Part shown: positions 34,615-47,130 of the stretch, piece by piece
Layout: every line of letters starts with the position of its first letter
Numbering within the stretch: the stretch's first letter is position 1
Notes under the pieces: model-generated
Database searches by the model: none
The model's input: the letters and a program-made list of their open reading frames with translations, nothing else
What the model was told of the DNA's origin: nothing
Position numbers and translations under genes: made by a program
Source: Topomyia yanbarensis
Lineage: Eukaryota; Arthropoda; Insecta; Diptera; Culicidae
Assembly (NCBI RefSeq): GCF_030247195.1
Contig: NC_080671.1
Span: 15,698,843 to 15,762,842, forward strand
Reading direction: 5' to 3'
Length of the DNA stretch: 64,000 bases

Positions 34615-36065
34615 ATAGGTACAAACGCTCGTGGCCTTCGCAATAACACAAACCTGGCCACAAACGCGACCATGCAATTGCAATAATCCACATATACTTG
34701 CGCCCGCGATTTCGCCTACATGAAAACACCCCGGTAGTTAAATAAACATGGCATCTTTAAACTTCCAATCGCGGTCTCAAAATTTAACCTACCACTCGCG
34801 CGATCATGAAACGGTCACGTCCGAAAGTGTTACCAGTCTGGACTAATGCCTTCAGTTGAACCAATCAAAAAGTGACGCTCATATTCACTAAACAACACGT
34901 TCCATGGTGACATGACCTGGAACTCAAGTGATATGGGGAAACGGACTACCATCTGTACCATACACTAAAAATTAAGCATCAGATTCACGGTCCGCGCGCG
35001 ATCAAACAAGAATACACGCTACATCATTGTAAAATCAAAATTATACACGCGAAGTCACATACACGTGACAAACTCGTTAATATACAAATGCTTGAGCCCT
35101 TCACCACCATCCCCGGCACCTACACCCACGATCTCGTAAACATGATGGCATCCCGGTGATAAAGTGAATGTCTCTGCTCCTACAAATTTTCAAGCGCGGT
35201 CTCAGGCGTGAACCTAAAACCGCACTCGCACTTCCCGATGTTTCTATCCTTGATATCAGCAGACTACGTCCATGCCTTCAATTGGATCAATTATAAAAAG
35301 AAACCTCTCATATTCACTGGACACCACGTTACATGGCGACATGACCGAGGATTCTAGTGATATGGGGTAACTTACTCCCTGTCAGAATGTGAATTGTACA
35401 CCAAAAACTAACTATCAGAACTAAGGTCCGCGTGACCATCCAAGAACGCACGCGTGTATAGGAAATGCCATACGGTTACAAACCTACATGCGAAGTCACA
35501 TGAACGCGACACACGTGACAAACACGTTAACGTACAAACGCTTAAGCCCTTCGCGATTAACAACGCACACCTACGTTCGCGATCGCACAAACTTAATAAC
35601 ACTCCGGTAATAAGGAGAACGTTTTAGCACTCACGAAGTTCCAAACGCTACACGAACCTACAAACGTCCGTTTTCGCGCGCTCATGAATCGGTCACGTCC
35701 GGAAACCATTACTCTCTGTCTTAATAACTTAGGTCCATACATTCAATAGGACAAATCAAAAAATAAAGCTCTTATCCACTAGACAACACGTTTCATGGCG
35801 ACATCACCGGGTACTCTGGTGATATGGAAGATCTCACACTCTTTTAGCATCTTAGCAGTACACCAAAAAATAAAAAAAAATAGATTCGCAGTCCGCGGGC
35901 GATTATCCAAGAACACACGAGAATATGCGAAAGGCACACGGTTATAAAATAGAATTCATACACGCGAAGTTACATACACGTTAGCACACCTGATATACAA
36001 ACGCACACGCGATCGAACACGTTAACGTACAAATGCTCGAGCTATTCGCGATGACACACGCGATC
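34615..36065. repeat. tandem array, ~430-465 bp unit, about 3 copies
   Basis: The block 'tgatatgg' following 'catggcgacatgac' occurs at 34929, 35358 and 35820; the block 'ttcaattgg..caat' at 34851, 35277 and 35742. Spacings are 426-429 and 462-465 bp. Each unit also carries 'cggtcacgtcc', 'ggtccgcg', 'acacgcgaagtcacatacacg' and 'cgttaa.gtacaaacgct', all CpG-rich against an AT-rich background. The unit is non-coding. The copies are clearly diverged, so the array is old. Confidence 0.8.
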
Positions 36066-39000
36066 GCGAGTCCCTACGCCCGCACATACCTGAACCGTAC
36101 AATGAATATCACATTCAGAATCACGGTCCACTACAATTGGCCTAATGCAGTGTTTTAGTGGGCGACATTGCCTGTTGCCTGTCTGCAAATTGTAGTATGT
36201 GATTCTGACGGGGAGCTTTTCCGAGAACCTAGCTCTACAGCTCCAGTAGGACAACTCTCGAAAAAAAATGTCAATTAAAAATTAAAAGTACCAGAGATGC
36301 AATTTCGTTAAAACTTTTTTTTATGAGAAGATAAAAGATGCTTTATTTAAGGCATTTCTATATAGAAAATAAAATAAAAGCAACCTTTTCAAATCCCAGT
36401 ATCAACTCAAATCCACAATTTTCCAAATTCAATGAAGGCTATATTAAAAAAATTCTCGACTTTTCATTACATCCTAAACCATTTAGCATCAAAAATTCGA
36501 ACTCAATTTTTGAATATTTTATGGGTCCTTTTGCGTTTTTTTTTATGGCCGAACATGTTTGCACTTTGGCCGTTTTGCACAACCTCTTAATTCTGATTAA
36601 GCTAAACTTTTGCAATGAGACTTTTTTCGAGGTGCTAATGATGTTGAGGTGCGTCTGGTTATTAAATTGGATGACCACCTGTTTCCATACATGCCATTGG
36701 TACACTAATATGCAGTCTTTTAAATTAGAGATGGTCGGGTTACAATTTTTTCGAACACGAACCCAACCTGAACTCGAGAGCATGAAAGTTGAGAAACCCG
36801 AACCCGAAATTATAAAATTTGAAAAACCCGAACCCGACCCGAGCCCGAAAATTTGAGAAACCCGATCCGAACCCAATTTGCTAATACGGCGAATCAACCA
36901 GAGATCTCTAAGCTTTTTAATTCTAGGCACCCGAGCTGGACCCTAGGCTCATCTAAAACAGTAGAAGCACTTCAATATGAAGTAGCACTTTACGCATTGA
37001 GATATATCTTGCTATGGCAAAACGAATCACTGGCGAGTAGAATCCGCATTCATATTTACTATTATTGAACGTCGAATTTGTAGTGTTCTGAGAAACTTAT
37101 AAATCGCCGATCGAAAATTAAGTAAAATCGGCGGCTAACTCATGGGGAAACAAAAATCTTAATGGTCACAGTTTCAAACAACCTTGCCCGTCGTACTTAA
37201 CCAAAAATTTTAATTTGTTACCAGAAACTCTTCCTGCAAGGCAGTTTTGTATAATTTATTACATGTATTAAATTAACTTATGGCAATTGGCAATTCGTAT
37301 TCGCAGTTTACATGACGTCACCCACGTTACTGGTTGGTACGGTCAAACTTGTATCGAAGGGTATCAATCAAGATTCTCTGACGCGTCCATGATGTCCCAT
37401 CATTAGCGTTAAGATGATCTATAATGGGGTATCTAAGTTATTTTATGCTTCAGATTATACGGTAAGCGCGCCAGTAGAGATGCTTCGACATCTCCAATGG
37501 AGCTCTCGGAACGACTCCAAACTTTTAAAAATCCGTTAATGGCTTCAACAGAACACACAAGATTTTTGCGATCCATTCCTTAAGTTCGTGGAAATTTGTT
37601 CGTGTATTTTCATGAAGGAATCCGGATCGTGCAACGGCTCAACCCAGGTACAATCTGACAGAAAGTGTTTGTTTCATATATGTACCACTGATTTGATAGT
37701 GGTGCTATTATACCATCACCATATGAGTATCATGAACAACGAAACGTGGCGGAAGTAAAGCTAGGTTTAGATCTGATGGAACAAAGACAGTCTCTAGAAA
37801 ATAAATTTGGCTTAAACTATTTGTTAAAATAATAATGTGCCCTTTTTTAAGTTTGAGCCGCCATAATGCCACCAAAGTACCATCAAATTTGTGAGTTCAA
37901 ATCCTTGTTATTCGTTACAGTTTATTTTAATTGCAAGCAATCTTTATCATAAATCAATTTGATTACTAAACTTCCGTTAAAGCAGGCACAACCTATTTGT
38001 TTCATTTGATCAACTTAACAGTGCTCACTTAAAGTTTGTTTGGGGTACAAATGTACCCCACAAAACCGTTTACGTTAGTGTTTTGTCATATTTCGTAAAA
38101 TTTATTATATCTTTTTTTAAAAGCAAAATATCAATACATAGTAAGCGAGAAACTTGTGTAAAATTGTATAAGTTCCAGCTCTTCCGAATAATAGAATCTG
38201 TTATTTGATATAACAAAGCACTATAGCAAAGTAACTAGAAAATGTGCTTGGATCGGTATCGTAAGTTTTGCTTTTGCGGATGAAAGTGACAAAACACATT
38301 CGTGAATATGATTTGTATATAGTATGCAAGACGCACCATCATCTTCTGTAGCCCAGGCTCTGGAACATACTTGCTTTATATACACGTACAATGCACCGGC
38401 TCTACCTGTTCCTTCGGCGCCTTCCTGTTTCTTCTCTGTTACTGCATATTGCTGTATTTTTACCGTTTCTATTGGTGTTTGGTGTTCAATGAAGTACCGG
38501 AATAAATACACTTTTTGGTCGGTTTTTGAGTAATTTTATTCAAAAGGAATTTTAATAATTTTTCCAACGCCGTATAGATCATCAAAATCGGTTTGAAACT
38601 ACCGGAGTTATAGCAATATGAAGAAAAAAGGGAATTTAGACGTATTTTAAAGACTTGTTCTATACAAAACGAAAGAATACACAATTAAATAGTAAAAATA
38701 CGAATATTTTTAAACAATTTACCTTGTGAATGATTTTAGAATAAAATTATCCAATTATAAATTTAATCAAAATTAGACATATTAGAGCGATTTTAGTTCT
38801 GGGGTACGAATGTACCCCACAAAACCTTTTACGTAGAGAAAAAGTCACCGCAGCCTACCCGCATAAATGCATACCATATGCTAACCATTGCATCAAACGT
38901 TTCAAAATCTTTTTCAATATGGTTCGTTCAACAATGGAATAACCATTGACTGGTATAATATCGAACATAACCAGTGTCGTTTTTCCATACTCGACCATAC

Positions 39001-40090
39001 AAACAACGGGTTATTAAGAACGTTTGCCATACCAAAACGTGCTGTTTTCCATATAAGTTTTAACAACATACCATTCAAGAACCATACAGAATATGGTGAC
39101 AAGAATATTTTAGATCTAGCGATGCATAAAATATTAGTTGGAGAAAAAAACTTCTTCCCTTCGCATTTCAATTCTATCGAGTGATGAAAGTTTTGTTTCA
39201 TTACACGCCATCTTCCTAAGAAAGCTTCGTTGACACTAAGTGGACTGACGCTTTATCCAATTAAGCTATCGCCGTAACATTGTAAGACAAGGATTTTTAC
39301 CATTTAAAAAAACTGCTGATTTTTGGAGCAGCGAAAATAGATATACGAATAACAAAAACCACCAGAGCAATATGAACCACTTACACAAAAGTAAAATGTA
39401 GTATACAAATCTCCAATATAGGATACGTGGAAGGTATTGGGAATGGTAACTAAAATGAGTATGGTAGTATAATAGTTCTAGTATAACGGTGGAATATATC
39501 AGTAGTATTCCCAATATGGTGAGTATTATATGAATAGTTTCGAAATGATTTCTGGAATGGTATTTATTCATACGGGTAAGTATCGGTTTTAAAGTACCTG
39601 TCGAAATTTATATTCCACAATAGAAATAGAACTGATATTTTCCAATAAACTCCTGTTGATTTGGTTTATTACTTATTATCATGAAAAATAAATCACAAAG
39701 AGATTTTAAATGTGAAACACGTATTGTTGAATGCTCTCTTATGAAAGTTCTTTTAAAAAAAAATAATTCATGCACTTTGCGAATCTGAAGAGACGGAATT
39801 TTATGCAAGAATGAAAAAATACAAAATTTGAGCACCAGAAAATACGACGAATTCTGACGATTCAAAGGTGCTACCATTTGGTACCGTTGTATGTGTCATC
39901 CATTCGTATCACGAAGTATAATTCACTACTACAAAAAGCGACTGCGTTTTGTGTACAGACGCAAACAGCGTTAAGAAATGGTTGGGTTGTTTTGTTCAAA
40001 ACCCGAATACAACCGGACCCCGATAATTTCGGGTCGGGTCCGGGTTTCGGGTCCAAAAACCCGAACCCGACCATCTCTATTTTGAATAGA
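36066..40090. other. interval with inverted 'acccga' repeats and palindromes, no gene
   Basis: Holds two telomere-like hexamer/heptamer tracts: 36728-36870 beginning 'agagatggtcgggtt' with many 'cccgaa' units, and 39985-40078 ending 'aacccgaccatctct'. They are mirror ends about 3.35 kb apart. It also holds two copies of the palindrome GGGGTACaaatGTACCCC (38042-38059, 38801-38818). The open frame 36338-36856 runs through the first tract and is not convincing as a gene. Confidence 0.4.
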
Positions 40091-40740
40091 TGCTTCCTCT
40101 GTTGCCTTCAAACACCTAGAAATGTTCGCGATTTTGTGTGGCGTACAATCGGTACTTCAACAGAGAATTTGCGTTAAAAGAATCTATTTTTGGTCTGACA
40201 GTTAGACTGCTCTGAAATCACTTAGTTCGGGCGATTCGAGATCGAAATTAGTAATCGCATGTCGAACTCAAATCGAGGAACTTAGCATTTCAAATGCCAT
40301 CTACCTTCTACGGGTACCCGGTCATTTTGGTATTGCTGAATGGACAGACTGGCGCTGTGTCTGATTTAGTTGGTCCAGAACCAGTTCTACCACTGTCGAT
40401 AAGTTAGATGAAGCACAGGATTCGCTCTTAGGCTACATCCGAATATGCCCACCATTGGCGTAGCTTGCGCTCAAAAAAGGACTTTTCTGCCGGATGTGAG
40501 TCCGAAAATGTCAAACAATTTGCTGCGTTTTTCCAAGCACAATTGCAGTATTCTAGTCAGGGCACTGACTGGACACGGCGAACTCAATTATCATATGGCT
40601 ACTATTCAGCGTGCTGAGCATTAGTCGTGTGATCTTTGTGAATCCGATTACGGAATTTCATATCATTTGATATGTAACTGCCTTACATTAGTGCATTTGT
40701 GTAGCTGGATTTTTGGTTCTTCATATGTACAGACAGCTGA
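40091..40740 (+). pseudogene. I/LOA-like non-LTR element, RNase H and 3' end
   Basis: Translates in broken frames to the last part of ORF2 of an I/LOA-type element: an RNase H region with 'GHFGIAGNEWTD'-like spacing (near 40322-40360), then the C-terminal domain with 'SKHNCSILVRALTGHGELNYHMATIQRAE' pattern and a Cys/His motif 'CDLCESDYG..YHLICNC' (40637-40683). It is the same family as the minus-strand copy at 49828-50540, with which it aligns over its whole length. Stops and frameshifts throughout. No RT remains here. Confidence 0.75.
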
Positions 40741-42696
40741 AACCCAAGCATGTGACTAATATAGAGTCAATAATTCGATGGAAATATTAGGATAACAAGT
40801 TGAAATTTACCAGACATAATTCACCATCTGCCGTACATCTGCGGATGATTTCACCTCCCGTTGAAAAACACAAGACACGATAGGTAGACACGACAGCCGA
40901 CAGTGTATGAATTCTAAGTACCCAACATTGAGCTTCAAAACTAAAAAACATAAAAATCCAGAAATTCATAAATAATCGCAATCGGAAAACGATTTAGAGT
41001 GTTTCCTACGTGTTTACCTGCTTTTTCACTGAAAATAATTTTTTCTGACATTTGTGCCTATATTTGTTTACCATTAGTGTAATGTATTCACAGCAGGTTG
41101 GTGTAAATTTCTCTCTATTTGAATAAGTTGTAGATTGATTCTGTGGCAATAGTTTTCGTGTTCCATAAATCAAATACCGACAAAGAGTAGCACCCGTGTA
41201 CGCTTGACTGACTACCAAAATATATAAATGTATGGTCGCAAAGCTTGCGAATATGTAGCTAGGTACTTGTTTAACTTTGTCAAACAGCAGCGGCACTGTT
41301 AACGAAGGTACTCATAATAGTCATAATAGTAGTAGAAAAGGCAGACCGACACCAGGGGATGGTGCGACACTGTTGAACGACAAACAATTCACGGGGGAAA
41401 GCTTGGTGGCCTCCATTGTTGGATAAACGAAACTTTCATTTTGCAACGTTTTCTGAGTTTTGTTGAGTCAAAGTTGAAACCCTGTTGAATTATATATTAA
41501 GTTAGTGAATCTATTATTGATTGTGACACCATCAACGAAGCGATAATTCCATCAGTCGACTAAATAAACGAGAACGCCATCCGTTTCGGGGAAGTAAAGT
41601 TTGCCATAGCATCGACATGATGAATGAATGTTTGCTCACTCTGCAGGAAAATGTCGACCGTGTGGGGGAAAGTAACCGAGATTTCTTGAGTAATGGCACT
41701 GTCACACAGAATATCCGAATGTTGCTTCCAGCTAACGATGCATAAAACTAGAGTCGTTCCATAAATCAGCTGCCAACGAAAGGAAGGGTCAATAGAGACA
41801 TGCTTTCTGGAGCGGTGGAGGGCCATTACCTATGTAGGTCTTGTTCGTTATCTTCGTAGAAAACCCACAGAAGATGACATATAGGAAATTTTTGACCTAA
41901 TTATACGGTCCAAAAATATATTTTCTAGACCGTTTTATTTCGAGCACCAATTCTGGCATGAAGCAATCCATAATACTGAAACATGTTTATGTCAAGTTAT
42001 AATCAAATTGCGATTCAATTTCCACAATAAACAACCTTTTCCTCATTTCCTACACATATCAGTTGATTGGGTAGCGTAATCTAACTAGTCAGAACTTCAA
42101 ACCCGACTTGAATAATTCACGAAACTGCCAAAGTGATTACTGATGAGTGTATTAAACTGTCCATTCCATCCCACACCGCCAGTAACTCATCCCTCGCTAA
42201 GAAGTGCAAAAGGTTCGAATCGGCATCGACATCCATTTACGCCATCGCATCCGATACGCCACGATTCAATCCCAAATCGAGCACCAGCTACCACGAAGCA
42301 ATCCAACGGTGGACCCTTATTTACAACGCCATTTCCTAATCGTATGATGAGTTGTAAATTGAATACACTGACTGCTGGCTTCGGTGGAACTCGGATGCCT
42401 GCCGCCGACGTTTGAAATGCGATACACTATATGCTTTTAGCGCAGCGATTCGCAATTCTGAAGCCGAGTCAAACTGATAGTGGGGGCAATAGGAAAGCTG
42501 ATGAGTAACAGGTTGTGAGATGGGTTCAACAACCGTCCATTGCCTACCCGTAATGAGTTTATTCAATGTTTGAGGTTAATGGAATAGTTCTTGTTTGGAA
42601 CTTTGCTAATCTATCGGATAGAGGAAATGGATTCAACAATCAACTTTGGTTGACATTCAATATCCATGGTTAGGATAATTAAAGAACAGTTCTCGT
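40741..42696. other. no gene recognised
   Basis: AT-rich, with an 88-codon minus-strand frame (41560-41826) that would encode a partly hydrophobic protein of no recognised family, and overlapping plus-strand frames at 42133-42415. The segment 40845-40905 ('aaaacacaagacacgataggtagacacgacagc') resembles 2996-3035, suggesting another dispersed element fragment. Confidence 0.25.
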
Positions 42697-42700
42697 TTAA

Positions 42701-43191
42701 GGTTCAAGTTACCTTTTTTAAGCATGTGTTAGAATTGAACGCTTGGTAGTGTGCGTAGGAAAATTTGTGTTCAGCGTTGCCACCGGATTATCCATTTAAA
42801 CCTTTTTAAATCTCAAAAAGAAGAATATCAGTCGATTTATTAGATCATCACGATTCAATTCGTGCAAAATACCTGCTGGAAAAACCATCGGCTTAGCTAA
42901 ATGGTGCTTTTGAAAAAGTGGCTGTGGTTTTTTCATTGCGCAGTTGTGTTGCGTGCCCCAGCTCGGTGTGGTAGTGTGATAAAAAATCACAGCCACTTTT
43001 TCAAAAGCACCATCCAGCTAAGCCGATGGTTTTTCCAGCAGGTATTTTGCATGAATTGAATCGTGATGATCTAATAAATCGACTGATATTCTTCTTTTAG
43101 AGTTTTGAAAAGGTTTAAATGGATAATCTGGTGGCAAAGCTGAACACAATTTTTCTTACGCATACTACCAAGCCTTGAGGTAACTTGAGCC
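42701..43191. mobile_element. TTAA-flanked palindromic MITE, copy 2
   Basis: Same element as 6940-7412: ends GGTTCAAGTTACCT and (reverse complement) GGCTCAAGTTACCT, TTAA at 42697-42700 and 43192-43195, same long inverted-repeat structure. It retains ~18 bp ('gatgatctaataaatcg' region) missing from copy 1. The very high identity between the copies points to recent movement. Confidence 0.9.
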
Positions 43192-43195
43192 TTAA

Positions 43196-44262
43196 AACGT
43201 GCTTGTGTAAATTTTTATACGGTTCGAAGTAAGGACTTTCAGTTTAACTAAATTATTCAGAAGGCAGCCCTAACACGAGAACTGAAAGCTTTTACATTTC
43301 CCCAGCGATCAATTCATCGCCGCAAAACTGGCAAATAAATCATCTCTCATTCTCATAAACAATTCCTCAACCAGTCGACAGTCGGTGCCGGGTGGTTCCA
43401 TAAATCAAACACGATGTGCTTTCGATCAGCAGCCAACACACAGTCGGGAAGCTGACTCGTGAAAAGCGCTTTTCCCTTGGTACCGTGATGGATTACGGTA
43501 AAATTGACGATTAAATATGCAGTAAAAACAAACCTCGCACCGGCAATGAAATGGGCACACGAACAGCATCCGTATTTACTTTCGCTGCTCGTTCGCTGGA
43601 AGATGTTTCGTTATCAAACAAGACCATTCTCCGATGCCCATTGCTATTTGGCTTTGGATATCAGTTATCTGGTTGGGTGAAGGTATTTTTTCTGAAAGCA
43701 TTTTAGTTCGGATAACGTTTATGGAATGATGCTCCATAGTCTTGATAAGCAACATATTTTGGGACGATAGCCATATATTAATGTGAGAAGATAGTTGTAT
43801 GGTACCAGGTTGGAAAGACAGCTCAGATCGATTATCTGAAACACATGAAACATTTTTCTTGTAATAGGTAAGGGTTGTGCTGTGTGTATAAATATTATTA
43901 AGCATTGAAACGGCGATCTAACGATGATACTGGAAAATAGTGCACCTAACGTCACGTCTCCATTGGTAGATATATTTTATCCCACTCTATCATCAGGACT
44001 CTTTCCTGTAGTTCTGGAATGTCATTTTAGTACAACTGCATAAAAAGAGCGCGGCATTACTACTTTAAGAGCATTAACTGAATCGCTTGAATTGATAAAA
44101 AATAATGCTATATTGCACGTTCTCATTAAAACAGATCCGTTGATCAACACGAATTCAACTATGAGCGTTCAACAAACATCAATTAAGTTTGTTATACTTC
44201 CTTCATCACCCGGAAGAGGGAGAAGGGACATCAAACGGATGTAATTTATACCGGTCCATATA
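43196..44262. other. no gene recognised
   Basis: AT-rich interval with overlapping random-looking frames (43576-43955). Nothing repeated or coding was supported. Confidence 0.25.
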
Positions 44263-44477
44263 CTGGTAAACTTTGATATAACGTACCCTCGATATAGCGT
44301 CACTCGATATAACGTACATTTTTCCTCGATATAACGTACATATTTTAAAATTTATTTTTCTGGTCCAAATTTCTCTTCAATTACGCATGTATTCCATATT
44401 TCAAGAATTGAATATGTTATACACAATCTTAAAACGTACTAATTGGGCTTCTGGTTCCTAAAGGACGAGAGTCAAAG

Positions 44478-47130
44478 TTGGATTGCCTATTGATAGAAAA
44501 GACAAAGCGATGACTGCTTCCACATGGCCCGTTGGTATCCGATTCCGCGAGTTCGAAGATAACACGATCAAGGGGTTTTGGAATCCCACCCCTCCTCAAC
44601 CGATAGCCGAAACACCGAAGGCAGCAAAGAAAAGCCAGCTCCGCCACATGCTGCCAGTGTCCAAATAAGCCAAGCTCCAAACCGACACTTCATCGGCACA
44701 ACTTTGCCTCGCCTGCCCACTCAAGCCGTCAATTCCAATCCTAAGTCGGGCGGTTTCTTGTCCGTCTACTATCAAAATGTTCGAGGAATGAGAACAAAAA
44801 CTCAGGACTTCTTGCTGGCGCTTTCCTCTTGCGATTACCTGGCTGCGTGCTGACATACATAACTCGGAACTTTCAATAAACTACACAATATATCGTTGCG
44901 ATCGCAACTCTTCCTCTAGTCGACTACGTCGCGGGGGTGGCGTTCTTATTGCGCTAAAAAATAATCTCACCGGCACTGTAATAAAAATGCCTGGTTTTGA
45001 ATGCTTGGAACAAGCCATTGTGCGCATTTCACTACCAAATAGCGCTCTATATATTTGTTGTATATATCTGCGACCGAACAGCAGTCCAGACCTGTACAAT
45101 GCCCACTCCTCTGCAGTTCAACAAATTCTGGATAAAGCTAGTAGCTCAGACAGTGTACTTATTGTAAGTGATTACAACCTTCCCCATCTCAGATGGATAT
45201 TCGACGATGATCTCAAATGTTACCTGCCTGAAAATGCCACAACCGAACAAGAGATAGCTATCACGGAAACGATAGTCGCTGGGGGACTGTGTCAAATCAA
45301 CTCACTCACTAACGCAATTGGACGGGCGCACGATCTGGCATTCGTGAACTACGACGATTTAGTCGAACTTCTCGAGCCTCCGACCTCTATACTCAAAGTG
45401 GACGCTCACCATAAACCCTTCGTGCTGAGGTTTAACATGCAAGTTGAAACAGAAGACGCTTTTGCCGAATCCGTCGACGGTCTCAATTTTGACTTCAATC
45501 GCTGCAATTTTGAAGAAGTGTCTGCGCCCTTCGATGCTGTTGACTGGCTCGATCTGTTAAGTGGAAACAATCTGGATCATGCTGTCGCGGTGTTCCGTCT
45601 ATACGAGATACTACGTCGCATAGTTCCTAAGAAACGTGTCAACAGAAAGACGGACTACAAGTATCCGTGGTGGAATTCCGAGCTTCGTCGTCTACGCAAC
45701 ATTCTTCGAAAACATCGCAAGCGTTACTTCCGTCATAAGACCGACGAAAACAAAGCTGTTCTTCGCCGAACCGAACTTCAATACGAAACAGCCCGGAATA
45801 GTGCATTCGGCGAGTATATAAGTCACGTCCAAAGCAACCTTCGGAACAACCCCTCGACGTTCTGGAAGTTTGTGGACAGCAGAAAACGCGCTGGTGGCAT
45901 TCCCGTAAATGTTTATCTTGGAGATGCCAGTGCGCAATCCACAGCCGAATCCGTAGACCTTTTTGCAGAACATTTTCGTGAGGTATTCACTAACCCAGCT
46001 ATCTCTCCGTCACAAGAGTATATAGACACATTACCATCATACAATATCAGTGTCCCTAGCTTGAATATGACTGAAGCAGGCGTGTTGAAAGCTCTATCTA
46101 GTGTCGACCCATCGAAAGGACAAGGCCCGGATTGTTTGCCTCCGATATTCATAAAAGGATGTGCACGATCATTGTCATTGCCGGTCAGCATTATTTTTAA
46201 CCGCTCAATCACTGAAAGCGTCTTCCCGAGTGCATGAAAACAAGCAGCTATATTTCCAATTCACAAGGCTGGAGACATTCATAATGTTGAAAATTACAGA
46301 GGAATCTCACTTTTGAACTGTTTTGCTAAAGTCCTTGAAAAAAATGTTTACAATGAGATGTACGCTGCTGCTTCTCACATCATCGACGAATGTCAGCATG
46401 GTTTTGTGAAGCAACGTTCTACAACTTCAAATTTGATTATCTACACTAGCATCTTGGACCCCTCTGTTGAGAAGCGTCAACAAACCGATGCAATATATTT
46501 TGAATTCTCGAAAGCATTCGATAAAGTTCCTCACAACATTGCTCTACTGAAACTGCAAAGACTAGGATTTCCTGCGTGGTTAACTGGATGGTTGCAATCA
46601 TATCTGGCTTTAACGATTTCTACGCACTAAAATCTCTATATTGCGGATTGGTGCGAAGCATTTTGGAGTATGCTGTGCAAGTGTGGGCTCCACATCACAA
46701 CGTCCAAATAAACCGATTAGAACGCGTACAAAGATGTTTCGTGCGATACGCTCTAAGAAATTTGCCGTGGAACGACCCTTGAGTTGCCGACGTTAGAGTT
46801 CCGCCGCACATTCTTGCAAAGAATGTTTATATTTGATATGTTGTGTAATAACATTGACTGCCCAGATATTATTGCACGGATTAATGTGTTTGTACCTCCT
46901 CGCGCTCTAAGGAACCGTCCCCTTTTGTGGATTCCTAGACATCGTACTGTTTACGGTCAAAACAATCCTGTGGATAGATGTTGCTACAAATTCAACGAAA
47001 CTTCACATCTGTTCGACGTTAATGTCACCAAATCTAGTTATAAGTTAGCTATTAGGAATTTTTAATTAATTTAGAAAGTATGTTCTATTTTTTAATAATC
47101 TGTACGGTATCTACCGAAGATCGAACAAAT
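44478..47130 (+). mobile_element. Jockey/CR1-like non-LTR retrotransposon, internally deleted
   Basis: Contains an ORF1 C-terminal remnant (about 44483-44668), the endonuclease, a split RT and a short 3' tail ending in AATAAATATT-like sequence (47128-47140). The RT core is deleted (see ORF2). Lies inside the pogo-like termini 44263-48265. Both ends are approximate; a possible weak duplication ('aattgggctt' near 44440 and 'aattggctac' near 47151) is not convincing. Confidence 0.75.
44737..47065 (+). pseudogene. ORF2: endonuclease and reverse transcriptase, dead
   Basis: The endonuclease starts with 'LSVYYQNVRGMRTKT' (44758-44803) and, after a small deletion/frameshift near 44845, continues 'ADIHNSEL', 'RRGGGVLIAL', 'YICCIYLRP' and 'LIVSDYNLPHLRW' (DxN motif). 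One frame then runs to about 46630 with a single TGA (46235-46237), covering the linker and RT blocks 'ENYRGISLLNCFAKVLEK', 'DECQHGFVKQRST' and 'FSKAFDKVPHN' (first RT Asp). Near 46610 the sequence jumps to the region after the RT palm ('LVRSILEYAVQVWAPH'), so the GVPQGS and YADD segments are missing. The C-terminus ends at 47065. It cannot encode an active RT. Confidence 0.85.

Noticed and set aside
34615..36065. CRISPR-like array
   Set aside because: Units are ~450 bp, diverged throughout and without short conserved repeats plus unique spacers; the genome is eukaryotic.
36338..36930. 172- and 163-codon overlapping ORFs on opposite strands
   Set aside because: Length comes from the 'cccgaa' simple repeat and AT-rich sequence; mutual antisense overlap and no domain.
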